A DNA stretch of 64,000 nucleotides from Candidatus Bathyarchaeota archaeon (GTDB lineage: Archaea; Thermoproteota; Bathyarchaeia; Bathyarchaeales; Bathyarchaeaceae). Below, one piece after another: positions 28,928 to 39,005 of the stretch; position 1 is the first letter of the stretch, and every line of letters starts with the position of its first letter. The notes under the pieces were generated by a model that was given only the letters and a program-made list of their open reading frames with translations, was not told the origin of the DNA and made no database searches. The DNA is taken from NCBI GenBank assembly GCA_030608565.1, contig JAUWDY010000002.1, forward strand, positions 95,518-159,517. The letters run 5' to 3'. Position numbers and translations under genes: made by a program.

Positions 28928-29593
28928 GTGATCAAATTGAAGAAACTGACGATAATCTCATTAGGAGTAATGCTGATCGCGCTTGTTATCGCCATAGGTC
29001 CTGTTTTGGCTGCTACAATAAGAGTTGAACCTCACGGTAGCTACTTCGGATTGCCAATCATGCTCTCAAGTCCTGCAACCTTCAACGTAACTGTGGTAGG
29101 TGGAGCAGACAACCCCACAACTGATCCCCACATCTTCCTCGTGATGACGGAAACCAGTTACAATAGCCTAACAGGTAACGTAGTGGTAAACTGGACTGGT
29201 GGTTCCCCAACAATGGTAACAATGACACCGTGGACCAAGGAATCAGATAATTCTGTAAAAGTACCTCCTGGTTCAGACTCTGGAACAGGGTATACCGTCG
29301 CCCTTCTGCGTGACCATCTCAACACAACAGAGCCCATCTACTGGGCATTCGAGCCTTTCCTAGGTGGAATGAACATCACTGAAATTCCAATAGAATTCAC
29401 AGTCACACTACCAGCAACAGAACCAAGAATGGCCGTATATGTCCTAGGTAAAACTGGTGATTCCGAACTATTCAACAACAGAAGTCCGCCAACACAACCA
29501 GGATTCGTCATCCCAGAACTAGGGACAGTACTCCTTGCAGCATCATCGTTTGCCGCATTCGCACTATTCGCTCTACGACGGAAGAGGCAATAG
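28928..29593 (+). CDS. Secreted protein with PEP-CTERM-like C-terminal sorting signal
   Basis: N-terminal signal peptide. C-terminus FVIPELGTVLLAASSFAAFALFALRRKRQ. Confidence 0.8.
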   Translation: MIKLKKLTIISLGVMLIALVIAIGPVLAATIRVEPHGSYFGLPIMLSSPATFNVTVVGGADNPTTDPHIFLVMTETSYNSLTGNVVVNWTGGSPTMVTMTPWTKESDNSVKVPPGSDSGTGYTVALLRDHLNTTEPIYWAFEPFLGGMNITEIPIEFTVTLPATEPRMAVYVLGKTGDSELFNNRSPPTQPGFVIPELGTVLLAASSFAAFALFALRRKRQ

Positions 29594-29747
29594 CAGAAGA
29601 GAAGCGGAATCAGGATTCATATGAGCACGCGGGCATAGAAACCCGAACATTTACCAAGTGTGATTTCTCTAGTCGCAGTAACACTAATCTAATTAAACGT
29701 TTTAAAAAGTTAAAAAACAGTAAAGCAAAGACTCTGTCAAACAATCT

Positions 29748-29972
29748 TTGGCGAACACCTTGAATTTTCCTCTATCCTTCGGGGACATAAGCCTATGGCT
29801 AGCAGTGACCGCCATAATCCTACTCATAACATCAGAACTCATATCACCACATTACGGAAAAACAAACCTACACATCGAAAAGAAAAGACTCAGAAACGTC
29901 GCCCTCACCGTCGGCTCACTCTTCTTAATAACCGTCGTAATACGCATCTACGAAATAATCATCGCATCCTGA
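29748..29972 (+). CDS. Small two-TM membrane protein
   Basis: Two hydrophobic helices, 74 aa. Confidence 0.5.
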   Translation: MANTLNFPLSFGDISLWLAVTAIILLITSELISPHYGKTNLHIEKKRLRNVALTVGSLFLITVVIRIYEIIIAS

Positions 29973-30137
29973 GCATAAAAGAAACACGCCCGTTATACGC
30001 AAGCGAACGATACCCCGTCTAGAAATCGCAGCTTCTTTTTCTATATTAATTTTCTATATTTTCGCTCCACACCCGTTTATTAACTGGCGACATAATTTTC
30101 ATTTATGAGTCGAAACTAGAGAAGGGGAGGTGATAGA

Positions 30138-30701
30138 ATGAAAAAAGCATTTGCATGGTTAATGCTACTGATAGTTATGACCCTTTTCACGTTCAGTGTC
30201 GCAACGTCACCAGTTAGGGCTGATGAAGTGTGGCAACCACTCTTTGCAGGTAGTCCCCATTACTACAGTGACTGGTGGTGGATGAACAAGATGCTAGTTG
30301 GCTGGGTTCACGTTTGGAACGACTGTGATTATCTCTATGTCGAGTACATCACCGAGGGCGGCTGGGAATTGACCGAGACGCACGTGGCAGTTGCCACTTC
30401 CTTTGAGGATATTCCTCAGACCAAAAAAGGCAACCCGAAAGTCGGTCACTTCCCCTACAAGATGACGCACGACCCGCCTGTCACATTGTACACCTACGAG
30501 ATAGAATTGGAGTGGACTGCAGGCACCAAACTCTACATCGCAGCCCATGCTGTAGTGCAGAAGTTAATAGGCTATGACAACTGCGACCCAATCTACCAAG
30601 AAGAGACCGCCTGGGCTAACTGTGGAGGACCAGATGCCTACTTCCCAGGCAATAACTGGGCCACATACTTCACCTACCACGTTCAGTCTTGCATTGACTA
30701 A
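30138..30701 (+). CDS. Secreted protein of unknown function
   Basis: Signal peptide then a Trp/Tyr/Cys-rich domain. RBS-like GGGAGGTGA just upstream. Confidence 0.65.
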   Translation: MKKAFAWLMLLIVMTLFTFSVATSPVRADEVWQPLFAGSPHYYSDWWWMNKMLVGWVHVWNDCDYLYVEYITEGGWELTETHVAVATSFEDIPQTKKGNPKVGHFPYKMTHDPPVTLYTYEIELEWTAGTKLYIAAHAVVQKLIGYDNCDPIYQEETAWANCGGPDAYFPGNNWATYFTYHVQSCID

Positions 30702-30848
30702 AACACGAGATACAGAACTCTAATGCGCACGCGCAAACTCCCATTTTTCATTAGCATACACACCTAAAGACATGCCCCTCGCATAAGGACAACAGCAACT
30801 ATCCGCGTGCGCAGCAACCTATTTTTAATTCTCTTTAATTAGATAGAT

Positions 30849-31787
30849 TTGAGGGAGTCCTTCTTGAATACGAAGCAGTCTGAGAACACTATGGACCAGT
30901 ATATACTAGACATCGTAAAGAAAAACAACCCAAAAACGGTCAAGGAACTCGTCAAACTCGTTCAACCAAAATATCCTGTTCCCGAAGAAAAGATCTTGGA
31001 ATGCATTCTACATCTGCAAAACCAAGGGAAAATAGCCTTGAACCAGCAAGCCCCGGTATCCCCAGCGCTTAGGAACTACATCTTCTCCACAAAAGCAAAC
31101 TGGTACTGGACAATCATCGCCGTAGCCGCAGCAACAACAGCACTAGTCTTCACAGTCCCAGAAAACGCCTACCCCCTCGTATACGCAAGATACGTGCTCG
31201 GATCCATCTTCGTCCTATTCCTCCCAGGCTACAGCCTAATCAAAGCCCTATTCCCAACAAAAGAACTAGACAACATCGAACGCACCGCCCTAAGCATAGG
31301 AATGAGCCTAGCCCTCGTCCCAATCACCGGGCTGCTCCTAAACTACACGCCATGGGGCATCAGACTAACACCCATCACCCTCAGCCTCCTCGCCCTCACC
31401 ATCACCTTCGCAACAGCAGCTCTCATAAGAGAGCAGCAGATCAAACTAAAACTAAACCCAGCACAACATAAAACTCACCAAAAACCAAAATCAGTCGGAG
31501 GTGAAACAAAAATGGTTAACAAGGATCAAGCCATCGGCGGACTCATCTGCATCGTCTGCATAGCAATCGCCGTCGCATACACCACAGCCCTATTCTGGCC
31601 CGCTCTAGAAGCCATCAGACTCTGGCTCATAGGAATCCCAGTATTCATAGCGTTCATCGCCATCTTGGGCATCGGCGCTTGGATCGGATGGACTATGGCT
31701 ACAACCCCGCCTCCAAAACCCCTCGAAGAAATACCATTTGAACAAACGGAAGAAGAGGGGCAAACCGAAGAAAAGGAAAAAGAATAA
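30849..31787 (+). CDS. DUF1616 family membrane protein
   Basis: YARYVLGSIFVLFLPGYSLIKALFPTKELDNIERTALSIGMSLALVPITGLLLN is the DUF1616 signature. Confidence 0.88.
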   Translation: MRESFLNTKQSENTMDQYILDIVKKNNPKTVKELVKLVQPKYPVPEEKILECILHLQNQGKIALNQQAPVSPALRNYIFSTKANWYWTIIAVAAATTALVFTVPENAYPLVYARYVLGSIFVLFLPGYSLIKALFPTKELDNIERTALSIGMSLALVPITGLLLNYTPWGIRLTPITLSLLALTITFATAALIREQQIKLKLNPAQHKTHQKPKSVGGETKMVNKDQAIGGLICIVCIAIAVAYTTALFWPALEAIRLWLIGIPVFIAFIAILGIGAWIGWTMATTPPPKPLEEIPFEQTEEEGQTEEKEKE

Positions 31788-31813
31788 AGACGAAAAACCC
31801 GTAGGAGAAACTG

Positions 31814-32419
31814 ATGTACGCTGTTGGACATCTAGCCCTAGGATACATAACCGGAAAGGCAACCGGCAAACTTCTCAACGTAAACATGAACATTCCCCTA
31901 CTCTTCCTAGCTTCCATCATGCCCGACATAGACCTGCTAATCCCCGGCTTACAACACAGAGGACCTACTCACTCCCTAATTATCTCCATCCTGATTTTCA
32001 TTCCCTTCGTCGCGTATTACGGAAAAAAGGCCATACCATATTTCATAGCCTTCACCCAACACTCCCTCATAGGCGACTACCTCACCAGCGGAGGAATCCA
32101 ACTCCTCTGGCCCATAAACTCCATTTACTACTGTAGTTTGGAAATTCAACTGATCAGCCTAACCAACATCCTCCTAGAATGGATTTTCTTCCTCACCGCC
32201 TTCACTATTCTAATCAAAACAAGAGATGCATGGAAACTCTTTCAACCACACTCCTCCAACCTGCTTCTATCCATACCAACCTTCACGGTTCTCCTACCGA
32301 CACTCCTAAGCTTCCCCCAGTATGTCCACCCAGCACTAATCATCCCCCACCTCACCTACCTAACCATCTTCGCCATATCCATCCTCATAGACTTCAAAGC
32401 TATTCTAAAGAAGAGCTGA
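31814..32419 (+). CDS. YdjM/DUF457-like membrane-bound metal-dependent hydrolase
   Basis: AVGHLALGYITGKAT...LASIMPDIDLLIPGLQHRGPTHSLI. Confidence 0.85.
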   Translation: MYAVGHLALGYITGKATGKLLNVNMNIPLLFLASIMPDIDLLIPGLQHRGPTHSLIISILIFIPFVAYYGKKAIPYFIAFTQHSLIGDYLTSGGIQLLWPINSIYYCSLEIQLISLTNILLEWIFFLTAFTILIKTRDAWKLFQPHSSNLLLSIPTFTVLLPTLLSFPQYVHPALIIPHLTYLTIFAISILIDFKAILKKS

Positions 32420-32597
32420 AAAAACACAGAGAACAAAAATCAATTTTGATACACCTCTACCCACAAACAAGTATCGACCAGTAATTCTGTCGGCAACAAA
32501 AAGACCGACGACTGTCGATACCTATCTGTGATCCTGCAAATCACTGGGAATGGAATACGTTCATTCTATTAGATTCAGCAGTGTAAGCCCTTGATGC

Positions 32598-33059
32598 TCA
32601 ATCGCTTCCAACTATAATTATGTCAAAGCTAAAGCTTGTTATGCCCTCTATAGTATCGGAAACCGATAAACTCAACGTCACCTGAACCACTTCACCAACA
32701 TCAATAACCTGGCCTCCATAGTCCCAAGTAAGAGTCATATAAGTAGAGGCAATTGAAGGATTCCAATTCTCTGCTGTTGAGGAAAGAGTCTCCGCCGCAT
32801 TTCCCTCATTCTTAATATAAACCGTCACATCATTCGTTGAACCCGGCGCAACCGTCCCCCAATTAACAGAAGTTACGCTATTGCTGCAGCCACTGTCCCA
32901 GTAAACCCCGACTCCAGTAGTCTTAACAGTTCCCAAGTTTGGCAAAGTCACCTGTCCCAACAATGTCCCCATAACCGTTCCATTAAGAAGAACGAAGGCG
33001 ACTAGGATTCCTGCAGCAACAAATATTGTTGTTAACAGTATTTTTTTTGATTGTCTCAC
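32598..33059 (-). CDS. Secreted/anchored small protein with pilin-like N-terminal helix and beta domain
   Basis: N-terminal TM (ILLTTIFVAAGILVAFVLLNGTVMG) and Ser/Thr-rich beta domain with a charge-poor C-terminus. Confidence 0.6.
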   Translation of the reverse strand: MRQSKKILLTTIFVAAGILVAFVLLNGTVMGTLLGQVTLPNLGTVKTTGVGVYWDSGCSNSVTSVNWGTVAPGSTNDVTVYIKNEGNAAETLSSTAENWNPSIASTYMTLTWDYGGQVIDVGEVVQVTLSLSVSDTIEGITSFSFDIIIVGSD

Positions 33060-33237
33060 ATGTGATACATCCTATCGTAAGTCTCAATAAATAATAGACT
33101 CAGAATACGTATTTAAGCATTACTTTCCAACAGCACAACACAAATACACTATAAGCAGGGAACATGCGGTTAAGAAGCACGCACGCTTGCAACATCACAT
33201 GAAAAACCGTATTCTCTAACACAGACGCTGTCGATTC

Positions 33238-33302
33238 CCACCTTTTCCAGCCTTTTTCCACCTTTTCCAACCTTTTGCAACCTTTTCCCGTCTTTTCCAG
33301 AC
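33238..33302. repeat. Short tandem repeat, CCTTTTCCAAC-like, period about 10-11 nt
   Basis: CCACCTTTTCCAGCCTTTTTCCACCTTTTCCAACCTTTTGCAACCTTTTCCCGTCTTTTCCAG. Confidence 0.8.
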
Positions 33303-33369
33303 GTGGGGTAAACCGTTTTCAAGCTTAATTCCAAAAAACCAACCAAAAACAAGCTCTGTGAAAAACTAA

Positions 33370-33466
33370 AAAAATTATAGGGGGGTCTAGAGAGAGACAC
33401 AAACAATGTAGCAAAAAATTAGGGGGGGGGGGCTATAGGGGGGTCTAAAAAGAGAGAGACACACAA
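33370..33466 (-). repeat. Inverted copy of the C-tract intergenic repeat (two units, 11-G run)
   Basis: Reverse complement GTGTGTCTCTCTCTTTTTAGACCCCCCTATAGCCC..TAATTTTTT parallels 349-492. Confidence 0.8.
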
Positions 33467-33653
33467 AAATCATGCATGCATTTTCAGCATATTTCCAGAA
33501 GACACCTATCAAAATGAAATACAAATAAACAATATTCTGCTTGTTGTTATATCAAATAATCAAACCTAACTAATCAACTCATGAATACCCAAATTCGAGC
33601 AAAATCTTACATAAGTACACACGAATACTGGTACTTGCAAGGAGGAAGCCAAA

Positions 33654-34748
33654 ATGAAAGCAGTAGTACTTGCAGGAGGCTTCGCAACAAGACTACGCCC
33701 ACTCAGTTGCACAAGACCAAAACTCCTATTCCCAATTGGAAACAAACCTCTACTAGACTGGACACTGGAAAAACTGGCGAAAAACAATGTCAAAAAAGTC
33801 ATACTAGCCGTAAACTACATGGCCGACACCCTCATCCAACACTACGGAAAATCAAAACACGAAATGAAACTCGCATATTCTATAGAGGAAAAACCATTAG
33901 GAACAGGAGGAGCCATCAAAAACGCAGAAAAACTAATCAATGATCAAAAACCATTCCTCGTCATAAACGGAGACATCTTCACCAACTTCGATTATACAAA
34001 ACTTTTGAAAAAACACAAAAAGAATGACGCAATTGCGACGATAGCACTTTACCATGTTGAAGACCCCAGCCGATACGGAACCGTAAAATTAACTGAAAAA
34101 AACCGTGTTACACAATTTATAGAAAAGCCCACATGTGGAGAAGCACCCAGCAATCTGGTAAACGCAGGGATGTACATTCTTGACCCACAAATATTTGATT
34201 ACATCCCAAACGGTCAACCTGTTTCAATCGAACGCGAAACTTTTCCTAAACTAGCTGATGAGAAGAAAATTTACGGCCACAACTTCGAGGATCTGTGGAT
34301 CGATATTGGAACGCCAAGAGATTATCTGAGAGTAAATCAGCTTTTACTTGACACCAAAATAAAAAAGAGTCAGATAGGAAAAAACTCCATTGTAGAAAAC
34401 GGAGTAGAAATCAAAGACCCCACAATAATCGATGAAGAAGTGACCGTTGGAAAGAAATCAAAGATAGGCCCCCACGTAGCTATTGGCAAACACGTTATCA
34501 TAAGGAAAAAAACCCACATCGAAAACTCAGTGATATTCCCTCAAACCACAATCTCAGATTCCACCTCAATAAAAGGCACAATTATCGGAGAAGGCGTTAT
34601 TGTTGGAAGTCATGTGAAAATAAAGGAAGATTGCATTATCGGCGACCACACCATAATCCAAGACAATGTTACTCTTACACAAGGCGTAACAGTTTGTCCT
34701 TTTAGAAAAGTTTCAGAAAGCGTGCTTACACCCAAATGTTTGATGTAA
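33654..34748 (+). CDS. Nucleotide-sugar pyrophosphorylase with left-handed beta-helix domain
   Basis: MKAVVLAGGFATRLRPLSCTRPKLLFPIGNKPLLDW plus hexapeptide repeats at the C-terminus. Confidence 0.92.
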   Translation: MKAVVLAGGFATRLRPLSCTRPKLLFPIGNKPLLDWTLEKLAKNNVKKVILAVNYMADTLIQHYGKSKHEMKLAYSIEEKPLGTGGAIKNAEKLINDQKPFLVINGDIFTNFDYTKLLKKHKKNDAIATIALYHVEDPSRYGTVKLTEKNRVTQFIEKPTCGEAPSNLVNAGMYILDPQIFDYIPNGQPVSIERETFPKLADEKKIYGHNFEDLWIDIGTPRDYLRVNQLLLDTKIKKSQIGKNSIVENGVEIKDPTIIDEEVTVGKKSKIGPHVAIGKHVIIRKKTHIENSVIFPQTTISDSTSIKGTIIGEGVIVGSHVKIKEDCIIGDHTIIQDNVTLTQGVTVCPFRKVSESVLTPKCLM

Positions 34749-34852
34749 TCCTTTAATTCATCGATATAATTAGTAGGCACCATTGCTATAAACTTGCGTG
34801 TTATTAACTTTATTACTCTTGAAAAAGAAAAAGTTCATGGAGGAAACACTCA

Positions 34853-36229
34853 ATGCAATCAAGACGACTGTTTGGAACTAATGGAATCCGCGGATTAGTT
34901 AATCACGATCTAACCACCGAATTCATAACGAAGATCGGAGGAGCCATTGGAACATTTTTTCAAGGCGGACGAATTGTAGTAGGACACGATGGCAGAACCA
35001 GTAGCCCAATGCTTGTCCAAGCGTTTACCGGAAGTCTAACTTCAACAGGATGCACTGTTTACAATGTTGGATTGGCCCCTACACCAGCGATTCAATACGC
35101 GATTAAACATAACAAGATGAATGGCGGTGTAATCATCACAGCTTCTCATAATCCACCGGAATATAACGGAATCAAAGTGATTGCTGATGACGGAATCGAG
35201 TTGCCTCGGGAACAAGAGACTAAAATTGAAAACGTTTTTTTCGATGATAAAATCCGACGAGCAAAGTGGGATAATATCGGAAGAATATGCCAACTACCCG
35301 GAATTTTAAGTACATACAAAGAGGCTATAAAAAAACACGTAGATGTTACCACCATTCAAAAAAGACGTTTTCACGTTGTAGTGGATGCGGGAAACGGTGT
35401 AGGTAGCTTGACTGCTCCTTATATGCTCCGAGAAATGGGATGCCGAGTTACCACAATAAACGCAAATATTGATGGAACCTTCCCAAGCAGACCATCAGAG
35501 CCTAAACCAGAAAACTTAGGCGAACTAGCACTAACGATAAAAGCGATCAATGCAGACATAGGCGTAGCGTACGACGGAGATGCTGACCGTTCAATCTTTG
35601 TCGATGAAAGAGGCGAAATCTACTGGGGAGACCGAACCTTCGCGCTCATCGAAAAACACTTTCTACGAAACAAAACGAGAGAAATCATCGTCACCCCAGT
35701 AAGCTCATCCAGCCTTATCAAAGAAATAGCGGATAAATATGGCAGTAAAGTGGTTTGGACCAAAGTTGGCAGCATCATTGTTTCTCACATGATGAAAAAG
35801 GTAAACGCAAAACTCGGCGGTGAAGAAAATGGCGGCGTGTTCTATGCGCCTCATCAACCAGTTCGAGACGGAGCAATGACCACCGCATTGATTTTGGATA
35901 TCATGGCAAAAACCGAAAAGAAACTATCAAAATTATTAGCGGAACTACCTATTTACCACATAGAAAAAGATAAGGTGAAGTGTCCAAATGAATTCAAAGA
36001 ACGAGTGTTAAAAGAACTCATTAAAAAAGTTAAGAATATGAACATAGACACAACTGATGGCGTAAAAATATGGTTCACAGGCAAAAGTTCAATTCTTATA
36101 AGACCTAGTGGAACCGAACCTATCTACCGATTTTATGCTGAGGGAAAAACAAGGAGCAAAGCGGTTCATCTTGTTAACGAATACAAAACAAAACTTCATG
36201 AAATAATAAATGAATGCAAAAGCAGCTGA
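34853..36229 (+). CDS. glmM: Phosphoglucosamine mutase / phosphohexomutase
   Basis: LFGTNGIRG, VIITASHNPPEYNGIK, AYDGDADRSIFVDE, RPSGTEPIYRFYAEG. Confidence 0.92.
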   Translation: MQSRRLFGTNGIRGLVNHDLTTEFITKIGGAIGTFFQGGRIVVGHDGRTSSPMLVQAFTGSLTSTGCTVYNVGLAPTPAIQYAIKHNKMNGGVIITASHNPPEYNGIKVIADDGIELPREQETKIENVFFDDKIRRAKWDNIGRICQLPGILSTYKEAIKKHVDVTTIQKRRFHVVVDAGNGVGSLTAPYMLREMGCRVTTINANIDGTFPSRPSEPKPENLGELALTIKAINADIGVAYDGDADRSIFVDERGEIYWGDRTFALIEKHFLRNKTREIIVTPVSSSSLIKEIADKYGSKVVWTKVGSIIVSHMMKKVNAKLGGEENGGVFYAPHQPVRDGAMTTALILDIMAKTEKKLSKLLAELPIYHIEKDKVKCPNEFKERVLKELIKKVKNMNIDTTDGVKIWFTGKSSILIRPSGTEPIYRFYAEGKTRSKAVHLVNEYKTKLHEIINECKSS

Positions 36230-36301
36230 TTCTGCAAATCTTTATACAAACCGGTCAAATACGTAAAGACAATGTAGAGAATGGAAACGATGTGAAAAAA
36301 G

Positions 36302-37678
36302 ATGCCCGAAATGATGGCGCTCAAAAAAGAAGACATTAACACCCCTGAAAAACGCGAAAAATACACACTTAGCGTTATAGGATGTGGACGGATGGGTCTG
36401 TCCCATGCTTGCCTTTTCGCTGAAGCAGGGTTCAAAGTCATCGCTGTAGATGCAAACCAACGCACCATCAACCTGATAAAAAAAGGCAAGACCCCATTTA
36501 TGGAGCCTAAGCTTGATGTTCTTCTAGAGAGGCACATAAAAAATGGGCATCTTACAGCTACACAGGACACTAGAGAAGCTGCCTCAGCAAGCGACATCAT
36601 CATGTTTGTTGTTCCAACGCTTATCGATAGAAGGAAAAAGCCTGACTACTCGACTATTGAGAAGGCATGCAAAGACGTAGGTATGGGGCTGCATCCAGAC
36701 CCTATGATCATTTTTGCAAGCGCAACAGGTCCCGGCGTGACTGAAAGCCTACTAAGGGAAACACTTGAGAACACATCTGGCTTGAAAGCTGGAATCGACT
36801 TTGGTTTAGCTTACAGCCCGATTCGCGCCATTCCCGGGCAAGTTTTACAAGACATCAATGTCTGTACAAGGGTTGTTGGAGCTGTTGATGAACAAAGCTT
36901 GAGAACTGGCTGCCTTGTTTTAAGCACAATCGTAACCGGAGAAATAGTGAAAGTGAAGAACATAAAGACAGCGGAAGCTGTCAAGTTATTTGAAAGTGTC
37001 TATCAGGGCCTCAACCTCGCGTTGGCAAACAACTTTGCTCTCTTTTGCGAAAAAGCCGAGATAGACATCGTTGAAGCACAAAAAGCAGCCAGCACGCTAC
37101 CCAATTGTCACCTGCCCACCCCAGAATTTGTCAACGAATATGTCGTGAAAGACCATTATCTTCTCGTCGAAGAAGCGGAAACATTGAACGTAAAGCTTCC
37201 TATGGTAACGCTTGCAAGAAAAATAAATGATGAAATGTTGGGGCATACGGTTCGTTTAGTGAGAGATGCGCTACGAGTATGTGGTAAAAACATGCGAAGA
37301 GCTAAGGTTTCGATCTTTGGTATTTCTTGTCGTCCAAATGTAAAGGTGACAGAAGGTTCCCAAGCAAAGAGGCTCATAAATATGCTGAACAAAAAAGGCA
37401 TGGTAGTTCGGGTGTATGATCCTCTTTTTTCCTACAAAGAGTTAACGGAAATGGGGTATCCTATCGAAAGAACTTTGAAGAAAACCGTTGAGAAGGCAGA
37501 TTGTTTAGTCATTGCTGTGGGCCACGACCGGTTCAGACGATTAAGTTTGGGAAAAATCAAGTTTTTGGTTAAAAAACCCGCTGCAATTGTAGATCTGGGC
37601 CGTGCCATAGATCCTGTCAAGGCAGAAAAAGAGGGCTTTGTATACCGTGGTGTTGGAAGAGGTGTTTGGACCAAATAA
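36302..37678 (+). CDS. Nucleotide-sugar dehydrogenase (UDP-ManNAc dehydrogenase-like)
   Basis: LSVIGCGRMGLSHACLFAEAGFKVIAVD...AEAVKLFESVYQGLNLALANNFALFCEKAEID. Confidence 0.88.
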   Translation: MPEMMALKKEDINTPEKREKYTLSVIGCGRMGLSHACLFAEAGFKVIAVDANQRTINLIKKGKTPFMEPKLDVLLERHIKNGHLTATQDTREAASASDIIMFVVPTLIDRRKKPDYSTIEKACKDVGMGLHPDPMIIFASATGPGVTESLLRETLENTSGLKAGIDFGLAYSPIRAIPGQVLQDINVCTRVVGAVDEQSLRTGCLVLSTIVTGEIVKVKNIKTAEAVKLFESVYQGLNLALANNFALFCEKAEIDIVEAQKAASTLPNCHLPTPEFVNEYVVKDHYLLVEEAETLNVKLPMVTLARKINDEMLGHTVRLVRDALRVCGKNMRRAKVSIFGISCRPNVKVTEGSQAKRLINMLNKKGMVVRVYDPLFSYKELTEMGYPIERTLKKTVEKADCLVIAVGHDRFRRLSLGKIKFLVKKPAAIVDLGRAIDPVKAEKEGFVYRGVGRGVWTK

Positions 37679-37951
37679 TTGTAGGATAACGAACATGAGA
37701 AGAGGCTCGCAGTCTACCTCGTTACAGCAAGTGAAAGTAGAGCTAAAGAAGAGAATCTCAGAAAGGGTTTCTCTTTTTTTGGAGCATTCACTACTACGGT
37801 GTTCCCTATTATCAACTTTTATCACATCAATCACAATACTCTTTAGTACTGGAATCTAGATTCATAAAGATAAAATACAGATAAGACGGAGTTTCAAAAA
37901 GCCGTAAAAATTACAAAACTGATGAATTGAAAGCATTGAAGTGCAGCAAAA

Positions 37952-38986
37952 ATGATTGTCTTATTAATTTCCGTGTTGATATCATTCGTTACAACTTTTT
38001 TCATCACCCCTCACTTCATAAAATTCTTGTACACCACTGGGATTGTAGGTTTAGACCTCCAGAAAAAGAACAAACCAAAGTTGGCTACTTCTGGAGGAAT
38101 TTGTGTCGCCTTCGGAGTTTTATCTGGCCTGTTGGCCTATATAGGTTTGCAGACGTATTTAGGGTATTCATTTAGACCCATCTATGAGCTGGAAGAATGG
38201 TTGGTTTATCTTCTAGCTGTCACGGTCTCTATTGTTATAGTCATGTTTGTAGGTTTACTTGATGATTTGAACGCAAAATCAAAAGTGATAGGAACAAAAG
38301 AAGGCGAAGATATTAGGGTCGGAATCTCTCAATGGTTAAAACCTTTGCTAACTTTGCCTGCTGCAATTCCGCTTATGGCAGTAAGTGCTGGTGTAACCAA
38401 AATGGAGATTCCGTTTTGGGGAACTATTGATTTCGGACCTATTGTTTACCCCCTCTTGTTAATACCACTGGGTGTTGTAGGAGCGTCTAACGCTGTGAAT
38501 TTGCTTGCAGGGTTTAATGGATTGGAGGCTGGAATGGGCATCGTTTATTTTCTAGGTTTAGGAATCTATGCTGCATTGCACAAAAGTATTGGAACAGTCA
38601 TATTCTTAATCACATTCGCCGCTTTAGTTGGTTTTATCAAGTACAACTGGTATCCCGCTAAAATTTTGCCAGGGGATTCTCTAACCTATCTACTTGGCTC
38701 AATGGTTGCGGCGGGAGTGATCGTTGGAAACATGGAAAGAAGTGGAATCCTAATAATGTCGCCATTTATTATCGAATTCTTTTTGAAATTAAGATCTAAA
38801 TTTAAGGCAAGTTGTCTGGGAAAATTGAGGGATGACGGAAAACTCAATCCACCTTACGGAAGAAGAATATACAGTTGGACTCACATCGTAATGAATCTGA
38901 GAACGCTAACGGAAAAGCAGGTTACAATTTTACTGATCCTCGTTCAACTCTGTTTTACCATTCTTCCCTTCCTGGAAATGATTTAG
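37952..38986 (+). CDS. Alg7/AglH-like UDP-GlcNAc:lipid-phosphate GlcNAc-1-P transferase (MraY/WecA superfamily)
   Basis: FVGLLDDLNAKSK, ASNAVNLLAGFNGLEAGMGI, GDSLTYLLGSMVA, polytopic membrane. Confidence 0.9.
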   Translation: MIVLLISVLISFVTTFFITPHFIKFLYTTGIVGLDLQKKNKPKLATSGGICVAFGVLSGLLAYIGLQTYLGYSFRPIYELEEWLVYLLAVTVSIVIVMFVGLLDDLNAKSKVIGTKEGEDIRVGISQWLKPLLTLPAAIPLMAVSAGVTKMEIPFWGTIDFGPIVYPLLLIPLGVVGASNAVNLLAGFNGLEAGMGIVYFLGLGIYAALHKSIGTVIFLITFAALVGFIKYNWYPAKILPGDSLTYLLGSMVAAGVIVGNMERSGILIMSPFIIEFFLKLRSKFKASCLGKLRDDGKLNPPYGRRIYSWTHIVMNLRTLTEKQVTILLILVQLCFTILPFLEMI

Positions 38987-39005
38987 GTAGAGTCAGAATT
39001 GCTAG

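Noticed and set aside
28741-29028. 95-aa ORF overlapping the 28928 CTERM gene
   Set aside because: Starts at the end of the previous gene, spans the Pu/Py tract, and overlaps a signal-peptide gene in another frame.
31738-32136. 132-aa + strand ORF overlapping DUF1616 and YdjM genes
   Set aside because: Arg/Pro/His-rich shadow frame of well-supported genes.
1-33000. G/T-rich to A/C-rich compositional shift as a replication terminus
   Set aside because: The skew is patchy (for example A/C-rich at 4.0-4.6 kb) and cannot be judged without a cumulative skew plot of the whole genome.
33170-33406. 78-aa protein with KVGKGGKRLEKVG repeats
   Set aside because: Frame is created by the intergenic tandem repeat and poly-G tract. 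No coding support.
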